Assembly: GCF_029760955.1 (NCBI RefSeq)
Contig: NZ_CP121682.1
Location: 5,022,001 to 5,086,000, forward strand
Reading direction: 5' to 3'
Length of the DNA: 64,000 nucleotides
From: Streptomyces cathayae
Lineage (GTDB): Bacteria > Actinomycetota > Actinomycetes > Streptomycetales > Streptomycetaceae
This document shows positions 1 to 8,322 of the stretch, one piece after another (positions within the stretch are counted from its first letter, which is position 1; the number at the start of each line of letters is the position of its first letter). The notes beneath the pieces were generated by a model. That model worked only from the letters and a program-made list of their open reading frames with translations, searched no databases and was not told the DNA's origin. Made by a program: the position numbers and the translations under genes.

Positions 1-26
1 CGGGGAGGCGGAATCGGTTCCGCTAT

Positions 27-78
27 TGGTATGGACATGCTCAATCCGCGGTCATAATCTGAGACTTGGTCTAGACCT
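27..78 (+). promoter_or_regulatory. Chitin-type promoter region with 12-bp operator-like repeats
   Basis: TGGTCTAGACCT at 67-78 matches the 12-bp element seen in Streptomyces chitinase promoters and the core of the DasR-responsive element. A weaker copy, TGGTATGGACAT, lies at 27-38. A possible -10, CATAAT (53-58), sits between them, with TGGACA at 32-37 as a candidate -35, although the 15-bp spacing is short. The site lies just upstream of the chitin-active oxidase, so chitin or N-acetylglucosamine control is the natural inference. Confidence 0.6.
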
Positions 79-126
79 ACCTGCACAGCTCAGTGAAACT
101 CCCCCACGTTCTCCAGGAGCGGCAGC

Positions 127-732
127 ATGCGCACACGGACCAAGCTGTACGCAGCCGCGGTAGGACTGGCCACGACCGGAGCGTTCGTGCTCTCCTCCGG
201 CGGTGCCAGCAGCCACGGCTACACCGATCTGCCCATCAGCAGGCAGAAGCTCTGCCAGAACGGCAGTGTGACGAACTGCGGCGACATCCAGTGGGAGCCG
301 CAGAGCGTCGAGGGCCCCAAGGGCTTCCCCGGCTCCGGCGCCGCGGACGGCCGGCTCTGTTCGGCCAACAACACGCGGTTCGCCCAGCTCGACAGCCCGA
401 AGACGCCCTCGGGCGGCGCCTGGCCGACGACCAGGGTGACGGGCGGCCAGAACTACACCTTCCGGTGGCAGTTCACGGCCATGCACGCCACCAGCGACTT
501 CTCGTACTACATCACCAAGCCAGGCTGGAACCAGAACCACAACCTGGCCCGGTCCGACCTCAACCTCACCCCGTTCCTGAAGGTGCCCTACAACGGGCAG
601 CGCCCGCCGCAGACCCTCTCGCACAGCGGCACCCTGCCGTCCGGGCTGAGCGGGCGCCACGTCATCCTCGCGGTGTGGTCGGTCGCCGACACGGGCAACG
701 CGTTCTACGCCTGCTCGGACGTCACCTTCTGA
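127..732 (+). CDS. Secreted AA10 lytic polysaccharide monooxygenase (chitin-binding protein)
   Basis: This 201-residue exported copper enzyme probably cleaves crystalline chitin (or cellulose) oxidatively outside the cell. Residues 1-29 form a signal peptide with a basic start and hydrophobic core. Cleavage before His30 would expose the N-terminal His of the copper histidine brace. His120 (in AMHATSDF) fits the second brace ligand, and Phe193 near the C-terminus fits the axial aromatic. Four Cys residues could form disulphides. There is no extra carbohydrate-binding module, so it is a single-domain enzyme. AGGAG at 115-119 supports the start. The upstream TGGTCTAGACCT element suggests regulation by chitin. 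Substrate (chitin rather than cellulose) is inferred from size, promoter and family. Confidence 0.9.
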   Translation: MRTRTKLYAAAVGLATTGAFVLSSGGASSHGYTDLPISRQKLCQNGSVTNCGDIQWEPQSVEGPKGFPGSGAADGRLCSANNTRFAQLDSPKTPSGGAWPTTRVTGGQNYTFRWQFTAMHATSDFSYYITKPGWNQNHNLARSDLNLTPFLKVPYNGQRPPQTLSHSGTLPSGLSGRHVILAVWSVADTGNAFYACSDVTF

Positions 733-778
733 CAGCACCTTCCGGGGTCGCCTCCCGGGGTGCGGCGCCGGACACGTC

Positions 779-810
779 GAAGGGCCTCCCGCTGGTGCGA
801 GAGGCCCTTC
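779..810. terminator. Bidirectional hairpin between the oxidase gene and tRNA-Lys
   Basis: GAAGGGCCTC (779-788) pairs perfectly with GAGGCCCTTC (801-810) across a 12-nt loop. No T-run follows on either strand, which is normal for Streptomyces. It can serve both the oxidase gene (+) and the convergent tRNA-Lys (-). Confidence 0.75.
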
Positions 811-814
811 ACCG

Positions 815-888
815 TGCGCCGCCAGGGACTCGAACCCCGGACCCGCTGATTAAGAGTCAGCTGCTCTAACCAACTGAGCTAGCGGCGC
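815..888 (-). tRNA. tRNA-Lys (anticodon CTT)
   Basis: Read on the minus strand, the sequence starts GCGCCGC at 888 and ends with the matching GCGGCGC plus a discriminator A at 815. The anticodon arm GCTGA-CTCTTAA-TCAGC gives CTT, which reads AAG. The T arm contains GGTTCGAGTCC. CCA is not encoded. An identical copy lies at 15088-15161. Confidence 0.97.
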
Positions 889-941
889 ATGACTCCCGCC
901 GTCCGCTTCCCGCGACCGGCGACTCGAAAATAATACCCGGT

Positions 942-1000
942 CCCGGGGGTGCTCCGGCCACGGCGGCGCCCGCCGTGGCCGTGGCCGGAGCACCCCCGGG
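942..1000 (-). terminator. Long perfect inverted repeat after the IclR gene
   Basis: The 22-base arm 942-963 is perfectly complementary to 979-1000, with a 15-nt loop that itself contains CGGCG/CGCCG. It begins 18 bp beyond the IclR-family stop codon and lies upstream of tRNA-Lys. It is probably the IclR terminator. The stem is longer than usual for this genus. Confidence 0.75.
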
Positions 1001-1018
1001 ACTGCCGGACCGGAGGCC

Positions 1019-1783
1019 TCAGATCGCCATCGACAGCAGGACCGGCGCCGCGTTGCGGTTGAGGGCGTCGGCGGCGTGGCGCAGACGGTGGGCGTGTTCG
1101 ACGGGCAGGGACAGGGCCAGGCAGCCCACCGAGGAACCGGCGGTGATCGGGACGGCCGCGCAGACCGTGCCGATCGCGTACTCCTGGAGGTCCAGGACCG
1201 GCACCGTGGGCGGGTGCGCCGCCAGCTGGGAGAGCAGCAGCCGGTCGCTGGTGACGGTGCGCGAGGTGAGCCGGACCGTCCGGTGCCGGTCGAGGTGCTC
1301 GCGCCGGCCGTTGTGGTCGAGCTGGGACAGCAGGCTCTTGCCGAGCGCGGTGGCGTGCGCCGCGTCACGGAAGTCGACCCACTCGTTGACCTTCGGGGTG
1401 GCCGGCCCGTCGGCGTACTGGGTGACCTTGACCTCGCCGTCCACGTACCGGCTCATGTAGACGGCGGCTCCGACGGAGTCGCGGAGCCGGTCCAGGGTGC
1501 GCTGGAGCTTGTCGTGCAGGGCCTCCTCGTGTTCCTGTTCCTGGGCCGAGCAGAGGCGGGCGAACGCCTCCCCGGCGACGTACGCGCCGTCGGCGCCCTG
1601 TTCGACGTAGGCCTCGCGACACAGCATGGGCAGGAGCGTGGTCAGTCGCTCCCGGCCCAGGCCGCTCTCGCGGGCGAGTTGGGTGCCGGTGATCCCGGTG
1701 GTGTGCCGCGACACCGTGTCCAGGACGCGCAGGGCGTCCTGGACCGAGTGGTACGGAGCGGTCGGCTTGTGCTTCAGCGCCAC
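1019..1783 (-). CDS. IclR-family transcriptional regulator
   Basis: The 254-residue protein has an N-terminal winged-helix region (about residues 10-75, with a GTQLARESGLGRERLTTLL recognition-helix region). A C-terminal IclR-type effector domain follows (about 85-250, with ATALGKSLLSQL and the AIGTVCAAVPI segment). The start is a GTG preceded by AGGGGG. It lies downstream of and in the same direction as the Ehu-like transporter, so it probably controls that cluster in response to a small molecule. The ligand is unknown. The gene sits between two very long perfect inverted repeats (942-1000 and 1809-1865). Confidence 0.85.
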   Translation of the reverse strand: MALKHKPTAPYHSVQDALRVLDTVSRHTTGITGTQLARESGLGRERLTTLLPMLCREAYVEQGADGAYVAGEAFARLCSAQEQEHEEALHDKLQRTLDRLRDSVGAAVYMSRYVDGEVKVTQYADGPATPKVNEWVDFRDAAHATALGKSLLSQLDHNGRREHLDRHRTVRLTSRTVTSDRLLLSQLAAHPPTVPVLDLQEYAIGTVCAAVPITAGSSVGCLALSLPVEHAHRLRHAADALNRNAAPVLLSMAI

Positions 1784-1808
1784 GGTGTTTCCCCCTGCGC
1801 TCGCTTGT

Positions 1809-1865
1809 AGGTCCTGTCGTCACCTTCCCGCCCGCCCGGCGGGCGGGAAGGTGACGACAGGACCT
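1809..1865. repeat. 57-bp perfect palindrome upstream of the IclR gene
   Basis: Every base from 1809 to 1836 is complementary to its partner from 1865 back to 1838 around a single central base (1837). This gives a 28-bp stem with essentially no loop. It starts 26 bp before the IclR start codon and about 180 bp beyond the end of the ABC ATPase gene on the same strand. It could be the transporter operon terminator, a leader hairpin of the IclR mRNA, a cruciform, or an assembly fold-back artefact. Confidence 0.9.
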
Positions 1866-2047
1866 GGGGCCGCAATCCGGTCAGCGAATCCCTTCCACGA
1901 TAGCCGTCAAGCGGCTGTCCAGGAGAGAGTGTTGACGAGATCGCGGCCTTCCCAACTGCGGAACCGGTCCTCGGGCATATGCCAGAGGAATGCCCCGGTG
2001 CGTCCACCTCGGACGTTCCGGAGCCCTCCCCCGAACACGCCCCGTCA

Positions 2048-2875
2048 TCACAGGACCGCGCTGAGGAACTCCCGGGTGCGGTCGTGCTCCGGCTCGCTGA
2101 AGATCTTCTCCGGGGCGCCGGCCTCGATGATCCGGCCCGAGTCGAACATCAGGACGCGGTCGGAGATGTCCCGGGCGAAGTTCATCTCGTGGGTGACGCA
2201 GAGCATGGTGATGTCGGTGGAGCGGGCGATGTCCCGCAGCACGTCCAGGACACCCGCGACCAGCTCCGGGTCCAGCGCCGAGGTCACCTCGTCCAGCAGC
2301 AGCACCTGCGGCCGCATGGCCAGCGCCCGCGCGATCGCCACCCGCTGCTGCTGACCGCCGGACAGCTGCGCGGGGTGCTTGTCGACGTGCTCGGTCAGCC
2401 CGACCATCTCCAGCAGCTCCCGCGCCCGCTCCTCGGCCTCGTCCTTCGACATGCCGAGCACGGTGACCGGGGCCTCGGTGATGTTCCGCAGCACCGTCAT
2501 GTTCGGGAACAGGTTGAACTGCTGGAAGACCATGCCGATCTTCTTGCGGATCTCGCGGACCTGCTTCTCGGGTGCGGGGTACAGCTGGTCCCCGTCGACG
2601 GTGACCGTGCCCTCGTCGGGCTTCAGCAGGGTCATCAGCAGGCGCAGGATCGTGGTCTTGCCCGACCCGGACGGCCCGATCAGGGTGACGTGCTTGCCGG
2701 CGTCCACGGAGAAGTCCAGGTTGTCGAGGACCGTGTGGTGACCGAACCGCTTGGTGACCCGCTCCAGCCGGATCAGCTCGTTGCCGTTGGACCGGCCGAC
2801 GCCCGCGGGGGTCTTCCCGGTGCTGACACCGGCACCGACACCGGTGTCGGACGTGGGGGTGTGTTCAGTGGACAA
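2048..2875 (-). CDS. ehuA: Polar amino-acid/ectoine-type ABC transporter ATP-binding protein
   Basis: This is the ATPase of an import complex. It has Walker A GPSGSGKT, the ABC signature LSGGQQQR, Walker B LLLDEVTSALD and a switch His (CVTHEM). A roughly 30-residue N-terminal extension is poorly conserved. The start is uncertain: TTG at 2875 has GGAG seven bases upstream and overlaps the permease gene by only 11 bp, while an in-frame ATG lies at 2902. It is the last gene of the B-C-D-A operon. The Ehu name reflects resemblance to the ectoine/hydroxyectoine transporter layout. The substrate is not shown by the sequence. Confidence 0.85.
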   Translation of the reverse strand: MSTEHTPTSDTGVGAGVSTGKTPAGVGRSNGNELIRLERVTKRFGHHTVLDNLDFSVDAGKHVTLIGPSGSGKTTILRLLMTLLKPDEGTVTVDGDQLYPAPEKQVREIRKKIGMVFQQFNLFPNMTVLRNITEAPVTVLGMSKDEAEERARELLEMVGLTEHVDKHPAQLSGGQQQRVAIARALAMRPQVLLLDEVTSALDPELVAGVLDVLRDIARSTDITMLCVTHEMNFARDISDRVLMFDSGRIIEAGAPEKIFSEPEHDRTREFLSAVL

Positions 2876-3515
2876 GGCGTCGCTCCAGGGCTCGCAGGGC
2901 AAGGGAGGCCAGGTAGGAGATGACGATGAAGGCGATGCCGATCACCGTCAGGGGCTCGGTGAACTGGAAGTGCTGCTGGGCGAAGAGGCGCGCCTCACCG
3001 AGCATCTCCAGCACGGTGATCGCCATCAGCAGGGGCGTGTCCTTCAGCATCGAGATGACGTAGTTGCCGAGCGCGGGCACGACCCTGCGCACGGCCTGCG
3101 GCAGGATCACCGCGGTCCACGTCCGGCGCAGCGGCAGGTTCAGTGCCGTCGCCGCCTCCCACTGGCCCACCGGCACGGCCTCGATGCCCGCGCGGTAGAC
3201 CTGCATCGTGTACGTCGAGTAGTGCAGACCGATGGCGAAGACACCCGTGGCCAGCGCCGAGAAGGTCAGGCCCCACTCGGGCAGCACGTAGAACAGGAAG
3301 AACAGCTGCACCAGCAGCGGGGTGTTGCGGACGAACTCCGTCACCGCGCCGACCGGCCAGGTCACCCAGCGGGACGGCACCCGCATCAGCAGGGCCCACA
3401 CCAGGCCGAGGACGAACGAGATCAGTGAGCCGAACACCAGGATCTGCAGGGTGACCAGCAGACCGTCCCAGAAGTACGGCATGAACTCGGAGACCGCGTT
3501 CCAGTCCCACTTCAT
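2865..3515 (-). CDS. ehuD: Amino-acid ABC transporter permease (EhuD-like)
   Basis: The 216-residue membrane protein belongs to the HisM/GlnP permease family. It has about five hydrophobic helices and the EAA-type loop (QWEAATALNLPLRRTW) that docks on the ATPase. FVRNTPLLVQLFFL is the usual second-helix signature. The ATG overlaps the preceding permease stop by one base (TGATG), indicating translational coupling. It forms the membrane pore with the EhuC-like partner. Confidence 0.88.
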   Translation of the reverse strand: MKWDWNAVSEFMPYFWDGLLVTLQILVFGSLISFVLGLVWALLMRVPSRWVTWPVGAVTEFVRNTPLLVQLFFLFYVLPEWGLTFSALATGVFAIGLHYSTYTMQVYRAGIEAVPVGQWEAATALNLPLRRTWTAVILPQAVRRVVPALGNYVISMLKDTPLLMAITVLEMLGEARLFAQQHFQFTEPLTVIGIAFIVISYLASLALRALERRLVH

Positions 3516-4228
3516 CAGACCGCACCTCCCGCGTTGGTGGTCTCGGCCCGCTTCAGCTCCACGTCCGGGTCGTGCTTCGGCGTCCTGCCGACCCCGGCCT
3601 TCAGCTTCTTCTCCAGACCGCGCATGACCCGGGTGAGCAGGAAGGCGATCACGAAGTAGATCACCAGGATGTACGTGTAGATCTCGGCGCTCTCCTGCAG
3701 CGCGAGGCGCACCAGGTTGCCGCTGAACGCCAGATCGCCCATGCCCATGATGGACACCAGGGCGGTGCCCTTGAGCAGCTCGATCAGCAGGTTGGAGAAC
3801 GGCGGGATCATCTCCGGCACCGCCTGCGGCAGCAGGATCAGCCGCAGCCGCTGGGTGGGCGTGAAGCTGAGCGCGATGCCGCCCTCGCGCTGGGCGGGAT
3901 CGACGGCGGCCAGCGCACCGCGCACGATCTCCGAACCGTAGGCGCCGTAGGTCAGGCCCAGGGCCAGCGTGCCCGCCCACAGCGGCACCAGCTGCCAGCC
4001 GAAGGCCGGGGGCAGCACGAAGAACACCCAGAAGATCATCACCAGTGCCGAGGTACCGCGGAACACCTCGGTGTAGAAGCCCGCGAGGAAGCGGACGAAC
4101 TTCAGCCGGTGGGTGCGCGCGACGCCCACCACGAAGGAGACCGCCGTCGCCAGCAGCGCGCTGAGGACCAGCAGCTGGATCGTGACCCAGACGCCCTTGA
4201 GTACGAGTTCCCAGAGTCCTGAGGTCAT
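3515..4228 (-). CDS. ehuC: Amino-acid ABC transporter permease (EhuC-like)
   Basis: The 237-residue permease has the FRGTSALVMIFW helix and an EAA loop near AQREGGIALSFTPTQRL. The C-terminus is polar and cytoplasmic. The ATG at 4228 overlaps the binding-protein stop (ATGA), which is why this start is chosen over the in-frame start nine bases upstream. It is the heterodimer partner of the EhuD-like permease. Confidence 0.88.
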   Translation of the reverse strand: MTSGLWELVLKGVWVTIQLLVLSALLATAVSFVVGVARTHRLKFVRFLAGFYTEVFRGTSALVMIFWVFFVLPPAFGWQLVPLWAGTLALGLTYGAYGSEIVRGALAAVDPAQREGGIALSFTPTQRLRLILLPQAVPEMIPPFSNLLIELLKGTALVSIMGMGDLAFSGNLVRLALQESAEIYTYILVIYFVIAFLLTRVMRGLEKKLKAGVGRTPKHDPDVELKRAETTNAGGAV

Positions 4229-5151
4229 CCGCCGCACAGCTCCTTCGCGGTCAGATCCGTCATCTCGTCCTCGGTGAAACCGAACGGCCTGAGGATGCGC
4301 AGCAGCTCGCCGCTCTCCTTCAGTTTGCCCAGCTCGACGTTGAACGCGTCCCGCAGATTCGTCTCGGTCGGCCGGAAGGCGAACGCGCCGCCGTCGACGT
4401 GCGGCTTGCCGTCGACGATCGGCTTGAAGGGCTCCGTGACCTCGGCCTTGGCCGACTTCTTGACCACCTCGCGGGTGGTGAGCGCCGTACCGGCGAAGAC
4501 GTCGACCCGCCCGGCCTCCACCGCGTTCAGCCCGGCGACCTGGTCGGGGACGATCAGGATGTCGCCCTCCGGATACCCGGCCTCGACCGCGTACGCGATC
4601 TCCGCGTACCCGGTGCCGGTGGCGAACTTCGCCTTCTTCTCGACGACGTCCCGGTAACTGGTCAGCCCCTTCGGGTTGCCCTTGCGCACGATGAACGAAT
4701 CGAGCATCTGGTAGTCGGGGTCGGAGAATATGACCTGCTCGCAGCGGGCGGGGTTGACGTACATCCCGGCGGCCACGACGTCGAACTGCTGCGAGTTCAG
4801 CCCCGGGATCAGCGAGCCGAACTCGGTGGGCACGGGCTGGACCCGGTCCACCCCGAGCCGTTTGAAGATGACCTTGGCGAGTTCCGGTGCCTCGCCGGTC
4901 AGTCTGCCGTTCCTGTCGATGTAGCCGAAGGGGATCTCGCCGGCGATGCCCAGGCGGACCACGCCCGCCGCCTTGAGCCGGGACAGCAGGTCACCGCCGT
5001 TGGTACTTGCCTCGGTGGGCACGCGCGAGCAGCCCGCCGCGCCGAGTGCGCCGAGCGCCGCGACCCCCGCGAGCAGCGATCGGCGTGAGGGCCCGGTCGG
5101 GCCGGAAGTGTCTCCGCGTCGTCTCAGTGGTCTTGCCAGTGGTGGAGCCAT
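4225..5151 (-). CDS. ehuB: Extracellular solute-binding lipoprotein (EhuB-like)
   Basis: The 308-residue SBP-bac-3 protein has an N-terminal RRSLLAGVAALGALGAAGC segment. The paired Arg residues hint at Tat export, and GAAGC is a lipobox with the lipidated Cys. The mature domain has the family features GIAGEIPFGYID, AGMYVNPARC and the hinge ATGTGYAEIAYAVE. It captures a polar amino-acid-like ligand outside the membrane and delivers it to the permeases. It is the first gene of the transporter operon and is divergent from the DUF3830 gene about 90 bp away. An upstream start (up to 5334) is possible but would add a non-signal-like extension. Confidence 0.85.
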   Translation of the reverse strand: MAPPLARPLRRRGDTSGPTGPSRRSLLAGVAALGALGAAGCSRVPTEASTNGGDLLSRLKAAGVVRLGIAGEIPFGYIDRNGRLTGEAPELAKVIFKRLGVDRVQPVPTEFGSLIPGLNSQQFDVVAAGMYVNPARCEQVIFSDPDYQMLDSFIVRKGNPKGLTSYRDVVEKKAKFATGTGYAEIAYAVEAGYPEGDILIVPDQVAGLNAVEAGRVDVFAGTALTTREVVKKSAKAEVTEPFKPIVDGKPHVDGGAFAFRPTETNLRDAFNVELGKLKESGELLRILRPFGFTEDEMTDLTAKELCGG

Positions 5152-5239
5152 GGCGGCGCGGCTACCCCAGAAGACACCGGTTATGCCCGCTGCTTTCGGC
5201 CCCGTTCGGCGGTCGGGCGGTCTTGACCGGTGCGGGACG

Positions 5240-5743
5240 ATGGGTCTCATGATGGACCGATATGTCGAGGTCTCGCTGGCCAAACGCGGAATCACCTGTA
5301 CGGCCCGGTTGCTCGACGACCGTGCGCCGATCACCTGCGCGGCCGTCTGGGACGCCCTGCCCCTGTCCGGCGACGTCTACCACGCCAAATACGCGCGCAA
5401 CGAGGTCTACGCCCTGTTCCCGCCCTTCGCGAAGGCGGAACCGCCGCTGGAGAACCCGACCGTCACACCCGTCCCGGGAGACCTCTGCTACTTCTCCTTC
5501 GCGGGCGCGGAACTGGGCACCAGGGCCTACGGCTACGACCGCGAGGTCGGCCCGGGTGCCACGGTCGTCGACCTGGCCCTGTTCTACGAGCGGAACAACC
5601 TGCTGCTGAACGGCGACGTGGGCTGGGTGCCCGGCATCGTCTGGGGCCAGGTCGTGGAGGGCCTGGCGGAGATGGCCGACGGGTGCAACGACCTGTGGCG
5701 CGGCGGCGCGCAGGGGGAGACGCTCAGCTTCCGGCGGGCGTGA
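5240..5743 (+). CDS. DUF3830 (cyclophilin-like fold) protein
   Basis: The 167-residue protein matches the DUF3830 pattern: VxLAKRGITCTARLLDD at the start, then HAKYARNEVYALFPPF, a PGDLCYFSF strand and a FYERNNLLLNGDVGWVPG segment. ATGs at 5240, 5249 and 5252 are all in frame, and the first is used. The biochemical role is unknown. In other genomes the family sits with amidases, hydantoin/pyrimidine enzymes and amino-acid transporters, as here. The 3' end overlaps the convergent amidase gene by 20 bp. Confidence 0.75.
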   Translation: MGLMMDRYVEVSLAKRGITCTARLLDDRAPITCAAVWDALPLSGDVYHAKYARNEVYALFPPFAKAEPPLENPTVTPVPGDLCYFSFAGAELGTRAYGYDREVGPGATVVDLALFYERNNLLLNGDVGWVPGIVWGQVVEGLAEMADGCNDLWRGGAQGETLSFRRA

Positions 5744-7160
5744 TCCCGGGCGGCCGGACGGCTTCGGCGGCTCCGCTCCCGAAGAGCGCGTGGGCCGCCC
5801 GCAGCACCAGCGCGTCGGCGTGGCGGGCGCCCACGAGCTGCACCCCGATCGGCAGACCGGCCGCGTCGGTGCCCACGGGGACGCTCGCCGCGGGCTGCTG
5901 GGTCAGGTTGAACGGATAGGTGAACGGGGTCCAGCCCGTCCAGCGTCGGTGGCCGGAACCTTTCGGTACCTCCACGCCCGCCTCGAACGCCGTCCGCGGC
6001 AGGGCCGGGGTGACGAGGAGGTCGTGGGTGTCGTGGAAGAGACCCATGCGCCGGCCCAGGTCCATCCGGACGTCCACCGCCGCCAGGTAGTCCAGCGCCG
6101 ACCGGCGGGCGCCTTCGCCGCAGATCTCCCGCAGCCCGGGGTCCAGCAGTTCCCGCCGCTCCCGCGTGAGGTGCTGCACCACCCGGGCGGCCCCGGCGAA
6201 CCACAGGGTGTGGAAGGCGTCCACCGGGTCGGTGAGGTCCGGGTCGGTCTCCTCCACGTACGCGCCGAGCGCGGCCAGTCGCTCCACCGTCCGCCGTACC
6301 GCCGCCGCCACTTCGGGCTCCACCGCCACCTGGCCGCCCAGCGACGGCGAGTACGCCACCCGCAGCCCCCGCACCCCGCCGTCCAGCCCCTCCCGGAAGG
6401 AGCCGGGGGCCGGCGCGAGCGCCGACCAGTCGCGGGAGTCCGGCCCGCCGATCACGTCCATCAGCAGCGCCGCGTCCGCCGCGTCCCGCGTCATCGGGCC
6501 GACGTGCGCCAGCGTGCCGAAGGCGCTCGCCGGATACAGCGGCACCCTCCCGTACGTCGGCTTCAGCGCGAAGATCCCGCAGAACGCCGCCGGGATGCGG
6601 ACACTGCCGCCGCCGTCCGTCCCCAGGGCCAGCGGTCCCGCGCCCAGCGCCACCGCCGCCGCCGCGCCCCCGCTGGAACCGCCCGCGGTCCGCGCGGGGT
6701 CGTGCGGGTTGCGGGTGACACCGCTGAGCGGGGAGTCCGTCACCCCCTTCCAGCCGAACTCGGGGGTCGTCGTCTTGCCGAGGAAGACGGCGCCGTGCTC
6801 CCGCAGCCGCGCCACCGACGGGGCGTCCTCGTCCCAGCGGCCCGCCGGGTCGACGGAGCGCGAGCCGCGCAGCGTCGGGGCGCCGCGCAGCAGCAGGATG
6901 TCCTTCACCGTGACCGGCACCCCGTCCAGCAGCCCGCGCGGCTCACCGCGCCGCCACCGTTCCTCGGAGGCGGCGGCCCGCTCCAGAGCCTCCTCGGCGA
7001 ACAGCCGGACGAACGCGTTCACCTCCGGCTGGACCGCCTCGGCCCGCTCCAGTGCCGCGCGGGTCACCGCCACGGGACCGAACTCGCCCCGGCGGTAACC
7101 GTCGAGGAGCCGCACGGCGGTCAGGTCGGTGAGCCCGGTGGGCTCGGTGGACTCGGACAT
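5724..7160 (-). CDS. Amidase signature family enzyme
   Basis: The 478-residue Ser-cisSer-Lys hydrolase probably cleaves an amide of the transported compound or of an intermediate. The catalytic Lys lies in VTVKDILL. The cis-Ser lies in the Gly/Ser loop AGGSSGGAAAAVA, and the nucleophile lies in TDGGGSVRIPAAFCG. ATG 7160 has GGGAGAG just upstream. A GTG at 7175 that almost abuts the dehydrogenase stop is the alternative. It is co-directional with the 2-hydroxyacid dehydrogenase upstream (gap 16 bp) and so probably co-transcribed. Substrate unknown. Confidence 0.9.
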   Translation of the reverse strand: MSESTEPTGLTDLTAVRLLDGYRRGEFGPVAVTRAALERAEAVQPEVNAFVRLFAEEALERAAASEERWRRGEPRGLLDGVPVTVKDILLLRGAPTLRGSRSVDPAGRWDEDAPSVARLREHGAVFLGKTTTPEFGWKGVTDSPLSGVTRNPHDPARTAGGSSGGAAAAVALGAGPLALGTDGGGSVRIPAAFCGIFALKPTYGRVPLYPASAFGTLAHVGPMTRDAADAALLMDVIGGPDSRDWSALAPAPGSFREGLDGGVRGLRVAYSPSLGGQVAVEPEVAAAVRRTVERLAALGAYVEETDPDLTDPVDAFHTLWFAGAARVVQHLTRERRELLDPGLREICGEGARRSALDYLAAVDVRMDLGRRMGLFHDTHDLLVTPALPRTAFEAGVEVPKGSGHRRWTGWTPFTYPFNLTQQPAASVPVGTDAAGLPIGVQLVGARHADALVLRAAHALFGSGAAEAVRPPGITPAGS

Positions 7161-7176
7161 CGGCTCTCCCGCCACA

Positions 7177-8184
7177 TCAGTGCCCGGGTACGTACCCGCG
7201 CTGTTTGTCGACCACGTTCACCAGCGGCTTGCCCGCCTCCCAGAGCTCGTACAACTCCACGAACTGGGCGGCGAGTTCGTCGCGCCAGCCGATCGTGTCC
7301 CCGCTCATGTGCGGCGACACGATCAGCCCGGGGGCCCGCCACAGCGGGCTGTCCGGGGGGAGCGGCTCGGCCTCGAAGACGTCCAGGGCGGCGCCCGCGA
7401 TCCGGTGTTGCCCGAGGGCCTCGGCGAGCGCCTCCTCGACGACCAGCGGCCCGCGCCCGACGTTGACGAAGTGGGCGGACGGCTGCATCACCCCGAAGCG
7501 GCGGGCGTCGAACATGCCCCGGGTCTGCTCGGTCAGCGGCGCGGCGGAGATCACCCAGTCCGCGCGGGCGATCAGCCGGTCCAGGTCCTCGGAGCCGTGC
7601 ACCCCCGCGCGCGGGGTGCGGCCGACCAGCGCGGTGGTGACGCCGAGCGCCTCGAGCGTGCCGGCGATCGCCCGGCCGATCGGCCCCGACCCGACGACGC
7701 AGGCACGGGTCCCGGCGACCTTGCGCGACTCGCGGTGGAGCCAGGTCCGCTCCCGCTGGAACTCCAGCGTCCGCGGCAGGTCCTTCGCCAGCGCCAGCAC
7801 GAGAGCGGCGACGTACTCGGCGATCGGCAGGTCGAAGACGCCCCGCGCGTTGGTGACCACCGTGTCGGAGGCGGCGAGTTCCGGACAGAGAAGGTGATCC
7901 ACTCCGGCGCTCGCGGTGTGCACCCAGCGCGGCCGCGGCCCCCCGCCCGGCCAGGCGGAACGCACCGCGTGCGAGGTGAAGTCCCAGACCAGCAGCACGT
8001 CGGCGTGCGGGAGGCGCTCGGCGAGCGTCGAGGCGTCCGCGTGCTCGATCCGGACCCTGCCGGTCAGCCCGCCCAGCCGGGGCGGCGGGTCGGCGTCCAG
8101 GACGAGCAGCGTGGGGACGGCCCCCGGCGTGGGCGAAGAGGCGGTCGAGGCGGTGGTCGCGGGGGTGGGCGAGGGGGTGGACAT
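7177..8184 (-). CDS. D-2-hydroxyacid dehydrogenase family protein
   Basis: The 335-residue NAD(P)-dependent oxidoreductase interconverts a 2-hydroxy acid and a 2-oxo acid. The Rossmann motif is GSGPIGRAIAGTLEALG. The catalytic Arg lies in ISAAPLTEQTRG, the Glu in FEAEPLPPDSPLW and the His in IVSPHMSGDT. Residues 1-20 are Ser/Thr/Pro-rich and probably disordered. The start at 8184 avoids a long upstream extension that is a shadow of the opposite strand. It lies upstream of the amidase and is divergent from the maleate-isomerase-like pair, suggesting one catabolic pathway. Confidence 0.87.
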   Translation of the reverse strand: MSTPSPTPATTASTASSPTPGAVPTLLVLDADPPPRLGGLTGRVRIEHADASTLAERLPHADVLLVWDFTSHAVRSAWPGGGPRPRWVHTASAGVDHLLCPELAASDTVVTNARGVFDLPIAEYVAALVLALAKDLPRTLEFQRERTWLHRESRKVAGTRACVVGSGPIGRAIAGTLEALGVTTALVGRTPRAGVHGSEDLDRLIARADWVISAAPLTEQTRGMFDARRFGVMQPSAHFVNVGRGPLVVEEALAEALGQHRIAGAALDVFEAEPLPPDSPLWRAPGLIVSPHMSGDTIGWRDELAAQFVELYELWEAGKPLVNVVDKQRGYVPGH

Positions 8185-8322
8185 GGGCCGCCGTTTCCCC
8201 GGATGACCGGAAGTCTGAGATGTACGGATTGACCACGCTGGCACCCCGAACCTACCGTCGTCAACACGGGCGTTTCGGCGAACCGTTGCGTGCTCGTCTC
8301 TCACCGTGAGGCCGGTGCTGAC

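Noticed and set aside
815..888. Possible att site of an integrated element at tRNA-Lys
   Set aside because: The repeat is a full second tRNA, not a 3'-end fragment, and no integrase gene is present between or beside the copies.
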